This document shows, piece after piece, positions 8,500-17,088 of a stretch of 64,000 nt of DNA. A program made the position numbers and the translations under genes. The DNA comes from Elusimicrobiota bacterium (GTDB lineage Bacteria > Elusimicrobiota > Elusimicrobia > UBA1565 > UBA9628): NCBI GenBank assembly GCA_016194705.1, contig JACQAZ010000029.1, positions 17,373-81,372 of the forward strand, written 5' to 3'. The number at the start of each line of letters is the position of its first letter. Positions within the stretch are counted from its first letter, which is position 1. Below the pieces are notes generated by a model, which worked only from the letters and a program-made list of their open reading frames with translations, made no database searches and was not told the origin of the DNA.

Positions 8500-9338
8500 C
8501 CGATCCACCGCGGGGCGCCGGAATTGGCGGCCTGGATCGTATTCTCGGGCCAGAACACCTTGAGGCCCGCGCCGTCCTTGGACGGATAGGTCGCGAGCAA
8601 GCGGTTCTTGTTCCCGTACACCTCGTACTGCTCCTGCCCGGCGAGGACTCTGCCCGCGCTCGCAGAGGCGGTCTCCGCGTCCTTCTTCGGGAGCCCCGCG
8701 CGCGCCAGCGCGTCGGGCAGGACCTCCAGGCTGCGCAGCGCCTGGACCGCGCTCACGCGGCCCTTGCGCACGACGCCGACGGCGACGAAGTGCTCGCACG
8801 GCGCATCCGCCGACGCCGGACGGCTCAAGTCCGAGTAGAAGACGCCCTTCTCGGTCTCGACGGCGAGGTACCGCCCGCCGACGACGCGCACTCCGCGGTC
8901 TTCTTTAGCCTCGCAATCGATGGTGGCCACCGCGATGGTCCGATTGGGGTTGACGTCCGGCGGCACCAAGAGCAGGTGGCGCTCGGAGGCCGGCCGCTTT
9001 GATTTGGCCTTGGCCGTGTAGATCTTGATGCGCGCCCGAAGCTCGGGCAAGAGGTCCTTGTTGACGGGATCGAGCGCGTACTCCTTCTGGACGGCTTTGA
9101 GCAGGGCGGCCGGAGGAGCGACGGCGGCCGCTTCGGCGGCGCGGCGCTGTGCGAGCTCAGCCTGGGCTTCCTTGAGCTTGGCCTCGAGGGACTTGAGCTT
9201 GGCCTCGAGGGCCGCGTCGCCGCCGGAGGTCCCGGCTCCGGGGGGCGCAAGCTCGTCGTTGGACGGGCCTTGATACTGAGCGTTCACGGTGGCCGCGAGC
9301 GCTAGGACCAGCGCCGACAGGACGACGGGCGTCTTCAT
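8493..9338 (-). CDS. Exported coiled-coil protein of unknown function
   Basis: A 281-residue protein with a signal peptide (MKTPVVLSALVLALAATVNAQ). Residues about 45-80 form a short heptad-like coil (ALEAKLKSLEAKLKEAQAEL), followed by a mixed domain with no family I recognise. The ATG at 9338 is chosen because it begins the signal peptide; TACACT lies 12 bases upstream. It is divergent from the HIU hydrolase gene at 9418. Confidence 0.75.
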   Translation of the reverse strand: MKTPVVLSALVLALAATVNAQYQGPSNDELAPPGAGTSGGDAALEAKLKSLEAKLKEAQAELAQRRAAEAAAVAPPAALLKAVQKEYALDPVNKDLLPELRARIKIYTAKAKSKRPASERHLLLVPPDVNPNRTIAVATIDCEAKEDRGVRVVGGRYLAVETEKGVFYSDLSRPASADAPCEHFVAVGVVRKGRVSAVQALRSLEVLPDALARAGLPKKDAETASASAGRVLAGQEQYEVYGNKNRLLATYPSKDGAGLKVFWPENTIQAANSGAPRWIGE

Positions 9339-9402
9339 GGTGACGCCCTTAGTGTAGACCCGGACCCGGTTTTTGTCAATAGAAAGAAACACGGCGAATT
9401 AG

Positions 9403-9408
9403 TATGAT
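9403..9408 (+). promoter_or_regulatory. -10 box of uraH
   Basis: TATGAT lies 9 bases before the ATG at 9418. It shares a 79-base divergent gap with the opposite gene's TACACT at 9351-9356. Confidence 0.45.
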
Positions 9409-9417
9409 TCCAATGCG

Positions 9418-9762
9418 ATGAGCCCGATCACGACTCACGTCCTCGACACCGCGCGCGGCCTGCCCGCGATGGGCGTTCCCGTCAAGCTCGAGGCGCGCAA
9501 GGCCCCCGACCGCTGGGAGCTCATCGGGCGCGGCACCACGGACACCGACGGCCGCGCTTCCGAGCTGCTGCCCGATAAGTTCCCGGTCGAGAACGGCGTC
9601 TACCGGCTGATCTTCGAGACCGGGGTTTATTTCAAGACGGTGGGCGTGAAGGATCCCTTCTATCCCAACGTGACGGTGGTCTTCGAGGTTCGTGATCAAC
9701 GGCACCACCACGTGCCGCTGCTGCTCTCGCCCTTCGGCTACTCGACCTACCGCGGCAGCTGA
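9418..9762 (+). CDS. uraH: 5-hydroxyisourate hydrolase (transthyretin-like)
   Basis: A 114-residue HIU hydrolase, converting 5-hydroxyisourate to OHCU. The three family signatures are present: N-terminal TTHVLDTARG with the catalytic His, the internal arginine-containing strand, and the C-terminal YRGS. The usual length is 110-120. No signal peptide is seen, so it acts in the cytoplasm, immediately before UraD. It has its own promoter box rather than joining the main purine operon and overlaps the convergent TPR gene by 16 bases. Confidence 0.96.
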   Translation: MSPITTHVLDTARGLPAMGVPVKLEARKAPDRWELIGRGTTDTDGRASELLPDKFPVENGVYRLIFETGVYFKTVGVKDPFYPNVTVVFEVRDQRHHHVPLLLSPFGYSTYRGS

Positions 9763-12700
9763 GCCGCGAAAGCCCCCTTCAGAAGCGCCGCGAAGCCCGG
9801 GCTCGACTCCTTGCACAACAGGTAGTCGAATTCCTTCTCGCCCTTCGCCCTCGCTTCCTTGATAAAACTCTCGTCCCCCAGCGCCTCGCGCGCGAGCGCG
9901 AGCGCCGGCTCGGTCTTGCCCGCACGGTCGAGCACCGCGGCCTTCTTAAGGGCGACTTCCTTGTCCCGCGGGTCGAGCCGCAAGGCCTCGTCGAAGCACG
10001 AGACGGCCTCGTCGAAGCGGCGCAGGTGGTTGCAGCACCAGCCCCGGCAGCGCCAGTACTCGACGTTCTTCGGCCACCACTGGTTCAAGCGCTGCCAGCA
10101 GGAGAGGGCCTCCTCCCGGCTCTCCACCTGCTCGAGCAGCTGGGCGCGCATCTTCCACGACGACTCGTCGCGCGGGTCGAGCTCGCACGCGCGCTCGACG
10201 GACCTCAAAGCCTCGTCGAAGCGGCTCGTGAAGGCGAGAGCCGTGCAAAGGTTGCACCAAGCGTTGGCGTTCAAGGGATCGAGCTCGAGGGCCCGCTGGA
10301 ACAGCGGGACGGCCTGCGCGAAGCGCATGGCCATGGCTTCGGCGTTGGCCGCGTCGATCAGCGCCGCCGCGGCCTGAGGGTCGCGCTTTCGGCCGGTGTT
10401 CTCGAGGTCCCAAAGCTGACGCTGGACGCCGTTGATGAGGTTGACGTCGGTCGCGGGCCCGATCCCGGCCAGGAAGGTCCGGTAAAGGCCCTTGGCGGCG
10501 TCGAGCCGGCCCGACTTTAGCTCGAGGTCGCCCTTGAACAGCAAGGCCAGCTCGTGCCCGGGCTTGGCGGCCAACGTCTCGTCGAGAAAGCGCGCGAAAC
10601 GCTCGGGCTGCTTGAGGTCCCTAAGGCAGACGGCCTTGTTCTTCCAGCTGCTCATGTCGGCGCAGTCGAGCGCCATGGCCCGTTCGAAGAGGACGATCGC
10701 ATCATCGACGCGGCCCATCTTCGAGAGGACCGTGCCCTTGTTGGCGATCGTCAGCTTGTGGTCCGGGTCGATGGCGAGATTCTCGTCCATCGCCTTGAGA
10801 GACTCATCGTAGCGGCCCGCGATCGCGTGGGCGACGCCGACCTCGCGCCGGATGTTGAGGCGCGCGGGATCGAGGGCCAAGGCCTTCTTCGCGGCCTCCA
10901 AGAACGCCTCCGGCGTGCCGCTCGCGTCGAGCTCCCAGGCGGTCTTGCAGGCCTCGACCACAGGCAGCCGCCTCTTGGCGTCCTCGACCTCGGCCTCGTG
11001 TCCGGCCGGCGGCGCGCCGAGGAAGGAACTCAGGCTGCCGGCCGCGGCGGCGTATTTGTCGAGCTCGTATTCGCAGAGCGCCATGGGATAGTAGACGAGG
11101 TACGAGGCCGAGCAGTCGCGCCCCCCGGCGGCGTGCGTTTTCTGGTCGACGCACAGGCCCAGGCCGTGCCAGGGCGAGGCGCCCCGGATTCTCCGGAACC
11201 GCTCGAAATCCGCGAGGGCCCCTTGGCGCTCTCCCCGCGCCATCAGCACCTGCCCCTTCGCGTAGAGGGCGGGAGCGCAACCCTTATCCAGAGCCAGCGC
11301 CCGGTCGTATTCGGCCAGAGCCTCCTGGTCCTTCTTGGCCGCGCGCATGAGACCGCCGAGGCGGCAATGCGGCGAGGGCGCCTTGGGATCGAGCTTGAGG
11401 GCCTCGGCGCAGGCGGCCGCGGCCTCCGGCGACTTGCCGAGCCCCGCCAGCGCGCCCGCCTTGCCGTCCCAGGCGTCCGCGCTCGGAGCGAGGGCGAGAG
11501 CCTTCTCGAAGCTGGCCAACGCCTCATCATAGCGCCGCATCGGCAGCAGTAGGAATCCCTTGTTGCACAAAGCGCCCGGCTGCCCGCCGTCGAGGGTGAG
11601 CGCCGCATCGATCAGGCTCAGCGCCGCGGCGTCGCCCGCCGGCTTCTGCGCGAGGGTCTCGGCCTGCGCGAGCAGCCATTGAAGGTCCTTGGCCCTGCGT
11701 TCCGGCGTGGCCGGCAGGACCTCGGCCAGGCGCGCGTAGAGGGAACGCTTCGGGCCCGACTCGGAGCGCTCGGCGATCCAGGCGAAAGGATCGAGCGCGG
11801 CTCCGCCGTTGAGCGACACGGAGCTCTTGAGCTTGTCCTTGAGATCCGGCTTCCACTGAGCGCCCGCGGCGCGCTTGAGGGTCTCTCCGAGGTAGCAGCC
11901 CAGCGGCCAGAGCTCGGCGTCCCAAGCGGGCTTGCCCTTCGTCCGGTACGCGCCCTTCTCTTGGTCCCAGACTTCGGCGATCCAGGCGTCGAGAGCCGCG
12001 AGGCCGGCCGTGGAATAGTCCAGCGTGATGCCGTATCTGGCGGCCCGCGTCACGATCCAGTTTGACGATGGGCCGAAGTCCGGAGCCTCGGGCGCGCCGA
12101 TCGCGTCTTGTTCCTCCGCCTGCCGCTTGACCGCGGCCGGGTCGAGCTTGGCGAACTGCTCGAAGATGGCCGCGAGCGCGGGGCTCTTGAGGTTCGGATC
12201 GAGGCCGACGGCGAGTTGGGCGAACTGCCGGGCTAGGACGATCTTCATCTCCAAGGGCAGCGCGCTTTTCTGCATGAAATGCTCGGCCTGCTTGAGGAAC
12301 CCCGGCGCCATCGCCGGGCGAGACTCGGGCTTGATCTGCACGCTGAGCGTGAACAGAAGAGGCATCATCGCGTCCTCGGCGCCGTTCTTGAAGCGCTTGA
12401 GGACCTTCGTGATGGGGAACATCTGAGTCCCGTTCGGCAGGCAAAACTTCGTCCAGAAGGGGTTCGCCGGATGTTGAGGGTCTTCCTCCCAGACGCCTCC
12501 CAGCTGACGCTTGACGACCTCCCCGAAATAGCTGCCGAACTGGATCATAATGTTGGTCTTGCCCTTGCTGGGCTGGTAGTCGTCGCTGCCGGGAGATTCT
12601 CCCTTCGTGCCCCAGGTCACCGAGATGAACTCATCGAGCGCGGCGATGCTGGCGGGCGAATAATCGAGAAGCACGCCGAAGCCGCCGACGAAAGGATCGG

Positions 12701-12881
12701 TGGGCCCGGAGTTCGCGACGAACTGCGCCGCGAAGGCCGCGTAATCCGCTTTCCCCGGCGCGGGCGCGGTCTCTCCATGGGCGCCCGATTCGGCCGCCTT
12801 CTCGCGGCGCAGGACGGTCTGGCAGAGATTGCAGCAGAGGGCGTCCGGCGCGTTCTCGTAGCCGCAGCGGGGGCACTTCAT
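9747..12881 (-). CDS. Zinc-ribbon protein with duplicated domain and many TPR repeats
   Basis: A 1044-residue soluble protein. Residues 3-21 form a zinc ribbon (CPRCGYENAPDALCCNLC). Two related blocks follow, near residues 60-150 and 275-360, each starting with LDYS(P/T)A followed by ALDxxI and later LGxYxGE-like helices. From about 400 to the end there are at least a dozen tetratricopeptide repeats, for example YDEALASFEKALALAP and FDEAVSCFDEALRLDPRDK. TPRs bind partner proteins, so a scaffold role is likely; no enzyme motif is visible. It lies downstream of the SseB-domain gene (34-base gap) and may end the xdh operon. Confidence 0.85.
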   Translation of the reverse strand: MKCPRCGYENAPDALCCNLCQTVLRREKAAESGAHGETAPAPGKADYAAFAAQFVANSGPTDPFVGGFGVLLDYSPASIAALDEFISVTWGTKGESPGSDDYQPSKGKTNIMIQFGSYFGEVVKRQLGGVWEEDPQHPANPFWTKFCLPNGTQMFPITKVLKRFKNGAEDAMMPLLFTLSVQIKPESRPAMAPGFLKQAEHFMQKSALPLEMKIVLARQFAQLAVGLDPNLKSPALAAIFEQFAKLDPAAVKRQAEEQDAIGAPEAPDFGPSSNWIVTRAARYGITLDYSTAGLAALDAWIAEVWDQEKGAYRTKGKPAWDAELWPLGCYLGETLKRAAGAQWKPDLKDKLKSSVSLNGGAALDPFAWIAERSESGPKRSLYARLAEVLPATPERRAKDLQWLLAQAETLAQKPAGDAAALSLIDAALTLDGGQPGALCNKGFLLLPMRRYDEALASFEKALALAPSADAWDGKAGALAGLGKSPEAAAACAEALKLDPKAPSPHCRLGGLMRAAKKDQEALAEYDRALALDKGCAPALYAKGQVLMARGERQGALADFERFRRIRGASPWHGLGLCVDQKTHAAGGRDCSASYLVYYPMALCEYELDKYAAAAGSLSSFLGAPPAGHEAEVEDAKRRLPVVEACKTAWELDASGTPEAFLEAAKKALALDPARLNIRREVGVAHAIAGRYDESLKAMDENLAIDPDHKLTIANKGTVLSKMGRVDDAIVLFERAMALDCADMSSWKNKAVCLRDLKQPERFARFLDETLAAKPGHELALLFKGDLELKSGRLDAAKGLYRTFLAGIGPATDVNLINGVQRQLWDLENTGRKRDPQAAAALIDAANAEAMAMRFAQAVPLFQRALELDPLNANAWCNLCTALAFTSRFDEALRSVERACELDPRDESSWKMRAQLLEQVESREEALSCWQRLNQWWPKNVEYWRCRGWCCNHLRRFDEAVSCFDEALRLDPRDKEVALKKAAVLDRAGKTEPALALAREALGDESFIKEARAKGEKEFDYLLCKESSPGFAALLKGAFAAQLPR

Positions 12882-12915
12882 CGCGGCGATAGGATGGCGC
12901 CCGGAATAAAAAAAG

Positions 12916-13470
12916 TCAAGGAGGCGGCAGTTGCCCCGACAGGAGCAGGCCCACCTGCTCGCGGTCGAGCTCCAAGGAGGGGCCGCCGGGGTTGATCACG
13001 ACGCCGTCGTGGCCATTGGACGATGCGAAACCCAGCGCGTCTTTGGCGGGCGAGACCAGGCCGCTGAAGCCCGCCTTCCAGGCGTTGAGCTGCCTCCAAT
13101 CCGTGAAGAGGACCAGGAGCTTTTGGTCGGCGTCGTTGGTGACCGTCACGATCTGTATCTCGTCGCCCTTGCGCAGGCTCGTCCAGGAGAGTTGGCCGGG
13201 CTTGCCTTCGGGGGCTCCGCGCGCGATGATGTTGGCGCCGATGAGGTAAGTGCCCTTCATGACGGATTCCATCATGGCTCGAAGGTTGGGCCGCGACTGA
13301 TCCTTCTGGAAGCGCTCCATCGCGCCCACGACCTCGGGGTTCTCGACCGGCCGGGTGAGGTCCATCGGCGGTATGTCGGCCAGCTGTCCGCATTGCGGGC
13401 AGGGGACCTTCTGCCCCAGCATGTCCTCGCCGACGGCAAACTCCGCGCCGCAGCCGTGCTTGACCTGCAT
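12916..13470 (-). CDS. SseB N-terminal-domain protein with zinc-ribbon-like start
   Basis: A 184-residue protein. The first 30 residues carry CGAEFAVGEDMLGQKVPCPQCG, a zinc-ribbon or MJ0042-like motif. Residues about 40-180 match the SseB N-terminal domain, with helices ENPEVVGAMERFQKD, strands IQIVTVTNDADQKLLVLFTDW, and PGGPSLELDREQV near the end. The function of this domain is poorly known; SseB in Salmonella is a type III secretion protein, but the domain is widespread outside secretion clusters. The ATG at 13470 is one base beyond the upstream stop, so translation is coupled. Confidence 0.75.
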   Translation of the reverse strand: MQVKHGCGAEFAVGEDMLGQKVPCPQCGQLADIPPMDLTRPVENPEVVGAMERFQKDQSRPNLRAMMESVMKGTYLIGANIIARGAPEGKPGQLSWTSLRKGDEIQIVTVTNDADQKLLVLFTDWRQLNAWKAGFSGLVSPAKDALGFASSNGHDGVVINPGGPSLELDREQVGLLLSGQLPPP

Positions 13471-13471
13471 C

Positions 13472-14209
13472 CTAGAAGGACCGCGTCTCTCCGGGCCGCA
13501 TGATCTGCAGGCGCTTGTCCCTTTTGAAGGCCTCGCGCACGTCCTCTTCCTTTGATAGGGCCGGGAAGGTGCCGAAATGCATCGGCACGATGGCGTCCGG
13601 CTTGAAATACTTTTTGACTGCCAGAGCGGCGGTCTTGGGGTCCTGGCCGTACGGACCTCCGCCGACATTGAACAAAAGGATCTTCGGATGGTAGAGCTCG
13701 TTGATGAGCTCCATGTCGCCGAAGATCCAAGTGTCTCCGGTGTGGTAGAGCGAACGCCCGTCATTGAAGCTCAGCACGAAGCCCAGGGGCCGTCCGGCCG
13801 GCTCGCTCGAGTGGATCGCAGGCACGAGATGCACGGTCACGTCGCCGACCGTGAAGCTCCCCCCGACGTTTCCCCCCCAGGATTGCTTTTCCGGCAGGCC
13901 CAGCGTCTTGACCCACTCGAAGACGCCGATGACGGGCGCGCCGCTCAAGGTGGCGATCTCGAGGGCGTCGCTCGAATGGTCGAAGTGCGAGTGGGTGACC
14001 AAGATCGCGTCGGGCTTGTAGCGGCGCGGGTCCTTGAACGCCTCCGGCGTGGCCGGGTCCCCTTTGAGGTACGGGTCGATCAGCAGCCGCTTGCCCGCGG
14101 GGGAGACGATCTCGAAGGCCGCGTGGCCGAGCCAGGTCACAGAGACCATCGCGTCCTTGGCCGCGGCCGGAGCCGCGAGCGCGAGAAGCGAGAGAAAGGC
14201 CGCCCTCAT
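13472..14209 (-). CDS. Exported metallo-beta-lactamase-fold metal-dependent hydrolase
   Basis: A 245-residue member of the UPF0173-like branch of the metallo-beta-lactamase superfamily. Ligand motifs THSHFDH (about 75), VPAIHSS (about 135), HTGDT (about 160) and PMHFGTFP (about 215) are all intact. A hydrophobic start (MRAAFLSLLALAAPAAA) suggests export. The start codon overlaps the hicA-like stop (ATGA), so the two are co-translated. Position in the xdh operon raises the possibility of a role in purine or ureide handling, but the substrate is unknown. Confidence 0.85.
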   Translation of the reverse strand: MRAAFLSLLALAAPAAAKDAMVSVTWLGHAAFEIVSPAGKRLLIDPYLKGDPATPEAFKDPRRYKPDAILVTHSHFDHSSDALEIATLSGAPVIGVFEWVKTLGLPEKQSWGGNVGGSFTVGDVTVHLVPAIHSSEPAGRPLGFVLSFNDGRSLYHTGDTWIFGDMELINELYHPKILLFNVGGGPYGQDPKTAALAVKKYFKPDAIVPMHFGTFPALSKEEDVREAFKRDKRLQIMRPGETRSF

Positions 14210-14394
14210 TGCATCGGGTCGATGCCGAGCTGCTTGCAGACCTTGCGCGCCGCGAAGTCCTCCATCTCGGGGTGCCGCGTGATCGGAACCTCTTTCTGCG
14301 TGACGGGGTTCTGGTAGACGGAGTACTTCCCCCCCTCGCGGAGCAGGACGCAGCCCTTGTCCGTGATGTGCTTGATCAGGTCTCTTCTTTTCAT
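14206..14394 (-). CDS. HicA-like protein lacking the catalytic histidine, no HicB partner
   Basis: A 62-residue protein of the HicA/YcfA mRNA-interferase family: MKRRDLIKH, LLREGGKYSVYQNP, then a VPITRHPEMEDFAARKVCKQLGID tail in two parts. In the family the fourth position of the GG(K/N/S)H element is the catalytic His; here it is Tyr (TAC, one base from CAC). No HicB antitoxin gene lies on either side. It sits inside the xdh operon, 14 bases after the aldolase gene, with an AGGGAG ribosome site, and its stop overlaps the next start. It may be a domesticated RNA-binding protein rather than a toxin. Confidence 0.75.
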   Translation of the reverse strand: MKRRDLIKHITDKGCVLLREGGKYSVYQNPVTQKEVPITRHPEMEDFAARKVCKQLGIDPMQ

Positions 14395-14408
14395 ATACGC
14401 TCCCTATT

Positions 14409-15761
14409 TCAGTCCTTCTTATGCTTCTTGCGTCCTTCGAGAATCTTGAGGAACGAGCGGCCTTGAAGCTCCTCGCGCGTGAGGCCCGCTCCCTTGGCCT
14501 CATCCTCGGTGATCGCCCCGCAGTTGAGGCCGCGAATGAAATAGTTCAAGAGACCCTGGCCCGTGGCCGCGTCGTCGAAGACGTCGCCGACGAGCGTCGC
14601 CTGCGCGGCCTTCTCGATGAAGTTCTTGAGCCGGGCCGAGGCGGGGTGCAGGCCCTCGAGGAAGAAGGAATAGACCGCCGCGTAGCGCGTCGGCAGCTGG
14701 GCCGGATGCAGGTCCCAGCCTTGATAGTAGCCCGTCGAAAGCGAATGCCGGATGTGGTCGAAGTGGAGCTTCCAGGCGCGATGGACCGCGACGACGTTCT
14801 CATGGACCTCCTCGCTCGTCAGCGTGCCTCCGGGCGCCGCGCGGTGCGGGCCGACCGGCATGACATTGGTCGCGCCGTCGCTGAGGAACACGCCGGTGCC
14901 CGCGAGGTTGACCTGCATCATGTGCTTGGCGAAGTCGCAGCAGGGGTGCAGCATGTGCTGGTGCGCGGCCGTGATGCTGCACGAGGCCGTGTAGTCGTAG
15001 GTGCCGAAGTGGGCGCCGGTGACGCGCCCGGCGCCCGCCTCCACGAGCCCCAAGAGCGCCGCCTCTCCCGAGGGCGTGAAGATCGACTGCGGCGTCTCGA
15101 TCATGAGCTCGACCTTGAGCGAGGCCCTGGGCAGCTTGAGGCGCCGCTCGAGCAGGTCCAGCATTCGCGAGAGCGCCGCGACTTGCTCGGGATTGCCGAG
15201 CTTGGGGATGGTCACGACGAAGTTCGGCGGGAGGCCTTTGAGCAGCTTGACCATCGTCGTCACGAACAGGTCGAGCGTGCGGCAGGAGCGCGCGTGGAGC
15301 TCGTTCGAGAAGGGCTTGATGCGGATGCCGACGAACGGCGTGAGCACGCTCTCGCGCAGGCCCTTGACGACTTCCTCGGCGGCCAGCACCGCGTGGTGGT
15401 CCTCCTCCTCGTCGGGCCGGTTGCCGTAGCCGTCCTCGAAGTCGATCCGGAAATCCTCGACGGGCTCGCGCGAAAGCTTCTCGACGACGCGGTCGTAGAG
15501 GGTGCGGACCAGGGGCGAAGGTATGCCCAGCACCTCGGCAAAACCCGCGGGCTCGGGCGCGAACTGATGCAGGGCCTTGAGCGCGAGCTGGCCGAGCTTG
15601 TGCCCCGAGTCGGCCTTGTAGAGGTGCGCCCCGCCGTAGACCGTGTGCACGGGCTGGCGCGCCGCGGACTCGCCGGGATAGAGCCTCAAAGTCTCGGCGT
15701 TGGCTTTCTTGAGCGCCGAGAGCACGGGGCGCAAGGATTTGGGGTCAAGCGATGTCTTCAT
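14409..15761 (-). CDS. CitE/HpcH-like aldolase of the purine cluster (DUF6986-like)
   Basis: A 450-residue protein with TIM-barrel aldolase features reminiscent of the HpcH/HpaI and citrate-lyase beta families: FRIDFEDGYG near 105, GIRIKPF near 145, KLGNPEQV near 190, VELMIETPQS near 225 and the glycine-rich GAHFGTYDYT near 255. By recall, similar proteins annotated as DUF6986 occur with uricase genes in Deinococcus and actinobacteria. The reaction is unproven; cleavage or condensation of a glyoxylate-type product of ureide breakdown is a reasonable guess. Its start overlaps the xdhB stop by ATGA, which ties it firmly to xanthine oxidation. Confidence 0.7.
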   Translation of the reverse strand: MKTSLDPKSLRPVLSALKKANAETLRLYPGESAARQPVHTVYGGAHLYKADSGHKLGQLALKALHQFAPEPAGFAEVLGIPSPLVRTLYDRVVEKLSREPVEDFRIDFEDGYGNRPDEEEDHHAVLAAEEVVKGLRESVLTPFVGIRIKPFSNELHARSCRTLDLFVTTMVKLLKGLPPNFVVTIPKLGNPEQVAALSRMLDLLERRLKLPRASLKVELMIETPQSIFTPSGEAALLGLVEAGAGRVTGAHFGTYDYTASCSITAAHQHMLHPCCDFAKHMMQVNLAGTGVFLSDGATNVMPVGPHRAAPGGTLTSEEVHENVVAVHRAWKLHFDHIRHSLSTGYYQGWDLHPAQLPTRYAAVYSFFLEGLHPASARLKNFIEKAAQATLVGDVFDDAATGQGLLNYFIRGLNCGAITEDEAKGAGLTREELQGRSFLKILEGRKKHKKD

Positions 15762-16621
15762 TGATTGCCTTCCAGGAAGCTGCGCAGGATGTTGCGTGAG
15801 ACCTCGAGGCGGTACTCCCTCGTCGAGCGGATGTCGTCGATCGGAGAGACGCTGCGCTCGAGCCGCCGGCAGGCTTCGTCGACGACGGCCGGGGTGAGCT
15901 TGAAGCCGACGACGGCGGATTCGGCCTCGGTCAGGCGCACGGCGGTCGGCGCCATGCTGCCCAAGGCGAAGCGGAAGTCCTCGACGACCCCGCCCTTGCC
16001 GAGTCTCAATATCCCGGCCGCGACGGTCTTCGAGATGGCCTGGGCCAGGCGCGTGCCCACCTTCCGGAAGAGCCGGCGCGAGGGGCGCTTGTCGAGGAAA
16101 GGCAGCTCGACGGCTTCGATGAGCTCGCCCGGCCCGAGGGTCGTGCGCTTGACGCCGGCGAAGACCTCCGAGATGGGGAGCTTGCGTTTTCCGCGCGGGG
16201 AAACCGTGCGCACGACGGCCTCGTAGACCAAGAGCGACGGAAAGGTGTCTCCGGCGGGCGAGGCGTTGGCGATGTTGCCTCCCAAGGTTCCGCGGTTCTG
16301 GATCTGGGCCGCGCCGATCGTCGCGCAGGCCGAGACCAGCAGCGGGAACTCCGCCCGGACGGTGGGATGGCGCCCGATCTCGGCGTGCGTGGCCAACGAG
16401 CCGACCAAGACTCCGGTGCGGGCCGCGGCGATCTTTCTCCAGTCCCGGACGCCGGAAAGATCGAGGATCGTGCGGCCGTTGAGCAGGCCCAGGTTCCAGA
16501 GCACCATGAAGTCGGTCCCGCCGGCCAGCGGTACCGCCTTGGTCTGCTGGCCATAGAGCTTGACGGCCTCCGCGCCCGATTTGGGCCGCAGTACGGCCAT
16601 GGTCTCGGGGGCCCCCCTCAT
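15758..16621 (-). CDS. xdhB: Xanthine dehydrogenase FAD-binding subunit
   Basis: A 287-residue FAD-binding subunit of the molybdenum hydroxylase family (CoxM/XdhB/PucC type). VPLAGGTDFMVLWN near residue 30 and IQNRGTLGGNIANASPAGD near 105 form the FAD site, and the C-terminal CO-dehydrogenase flavoprotein domain follows. It passes electrons from the 2Fe-2S subunit to FAD and NAD. The start overlaps the preceding iron-sulfur gene (ATGA) and its stop overlaps the aldolase gene. Confidence 0.93.
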   Translation of the reverse strand: MRGAPETMAVLRPKSGAEAVKLYGQQTKAVPLAGGTDFMVLWNLGLLNGRTILDLSGVRDWRKIAAARTGVLVGSLATHAEIGRHPTVRAEFPLLVSACATIGAAQIQNRGTLGGNIANASPAGDTFPSLLVYEAVVRTVSPRGKRKLPISEVFAGVKRTTLGPGELIEAVELPFLDKRPSRRLFRKVGTRLAQAISKTVAAGILRLGKGGVVEDFRFALGSMAPTAVRLTEAESAVVGFKLTPAVVDEACRRLERSVSPIDDIRSTREYRLEVSRNILRSFLEGNQ

Positions 16622-17088
16622 CGCCTTTTTCCCCCGCCTTTCCCCTTGACGGCCCGCGCGACCGAGTCCACGATGTGCTGATAGCCCGTGCACCGGCACA
16701 GGTTCCCGGCCAGGCACTCGCGGATGGCTCCCGGGGCGGCCGAGCCGCCCCCCTTGATCCAGGCCGTCGCGGTCATCAGCATCCCCGGAGTGCAGATGCC
16801 GCACTGGGCGCCGCCGCGCTCCATGAAGGCCTCTTGAAGCGGGCTCAACTTCCCAGGATTTCCCAACGACTCGACGGTCTCGATCCGGCGACCCTCGACC
16901 GAGCAGACCGGGATCAGGCAGGAGTTGACCGGCTCGCCGTCGACGAGCACCGTGCAGGCCCCGCATTCGCCCTCGCCGCAGCCCTCCTTGGTGCCGGTGA
17001 GGCCGAAATCCTCGCGCAGCACCTCGATGAGGCGCTTGAACGGGGCGCCTGCGAACGACCGCGACTTACCGTTGACCTTGAGTTTCAT
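16618..17088 (-). CDS. xdhC: Xanthine dehydrogenase 2Fe-2S subunit
   Basis: A 156-residue iron-sulfur subunit of a three-part molybdenum hydroxylase. Four Cys of the plant-ferredoxin cluster are in CGEGECGACTVL and the following C; the second cluster is held by QCGICTPGM and CLAGNLCRCTGY. It relays electrons between the molybdenum and FAD subunits. It overlaps the molybdenum-subunit gene by 23 bases. The symbol follows E. coli usage; the unrelated XdhC-type accessory protein is at 32782. Confidence 0.94.
   Translation of the reverse strand: MKLKVNGKSRSFAGAPFKRLIEVLREDFGLTGTKEGCGEGECGACTVLVDGEPVNSCLIPVCSVEGRRIETVESLGNPGKLSPLQEAFMERGGAQCGICTPGMLMTATAWIKGGGSAAPGAIRECLAGNLCRCTGYQHIVDSVARAVKGKGGGKRR

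Noticed and set aside
13472..14394. HicAB toxin-antitoxin locus
   Set aside because: No HicB-like gene on either side and the catalytic His is missing.
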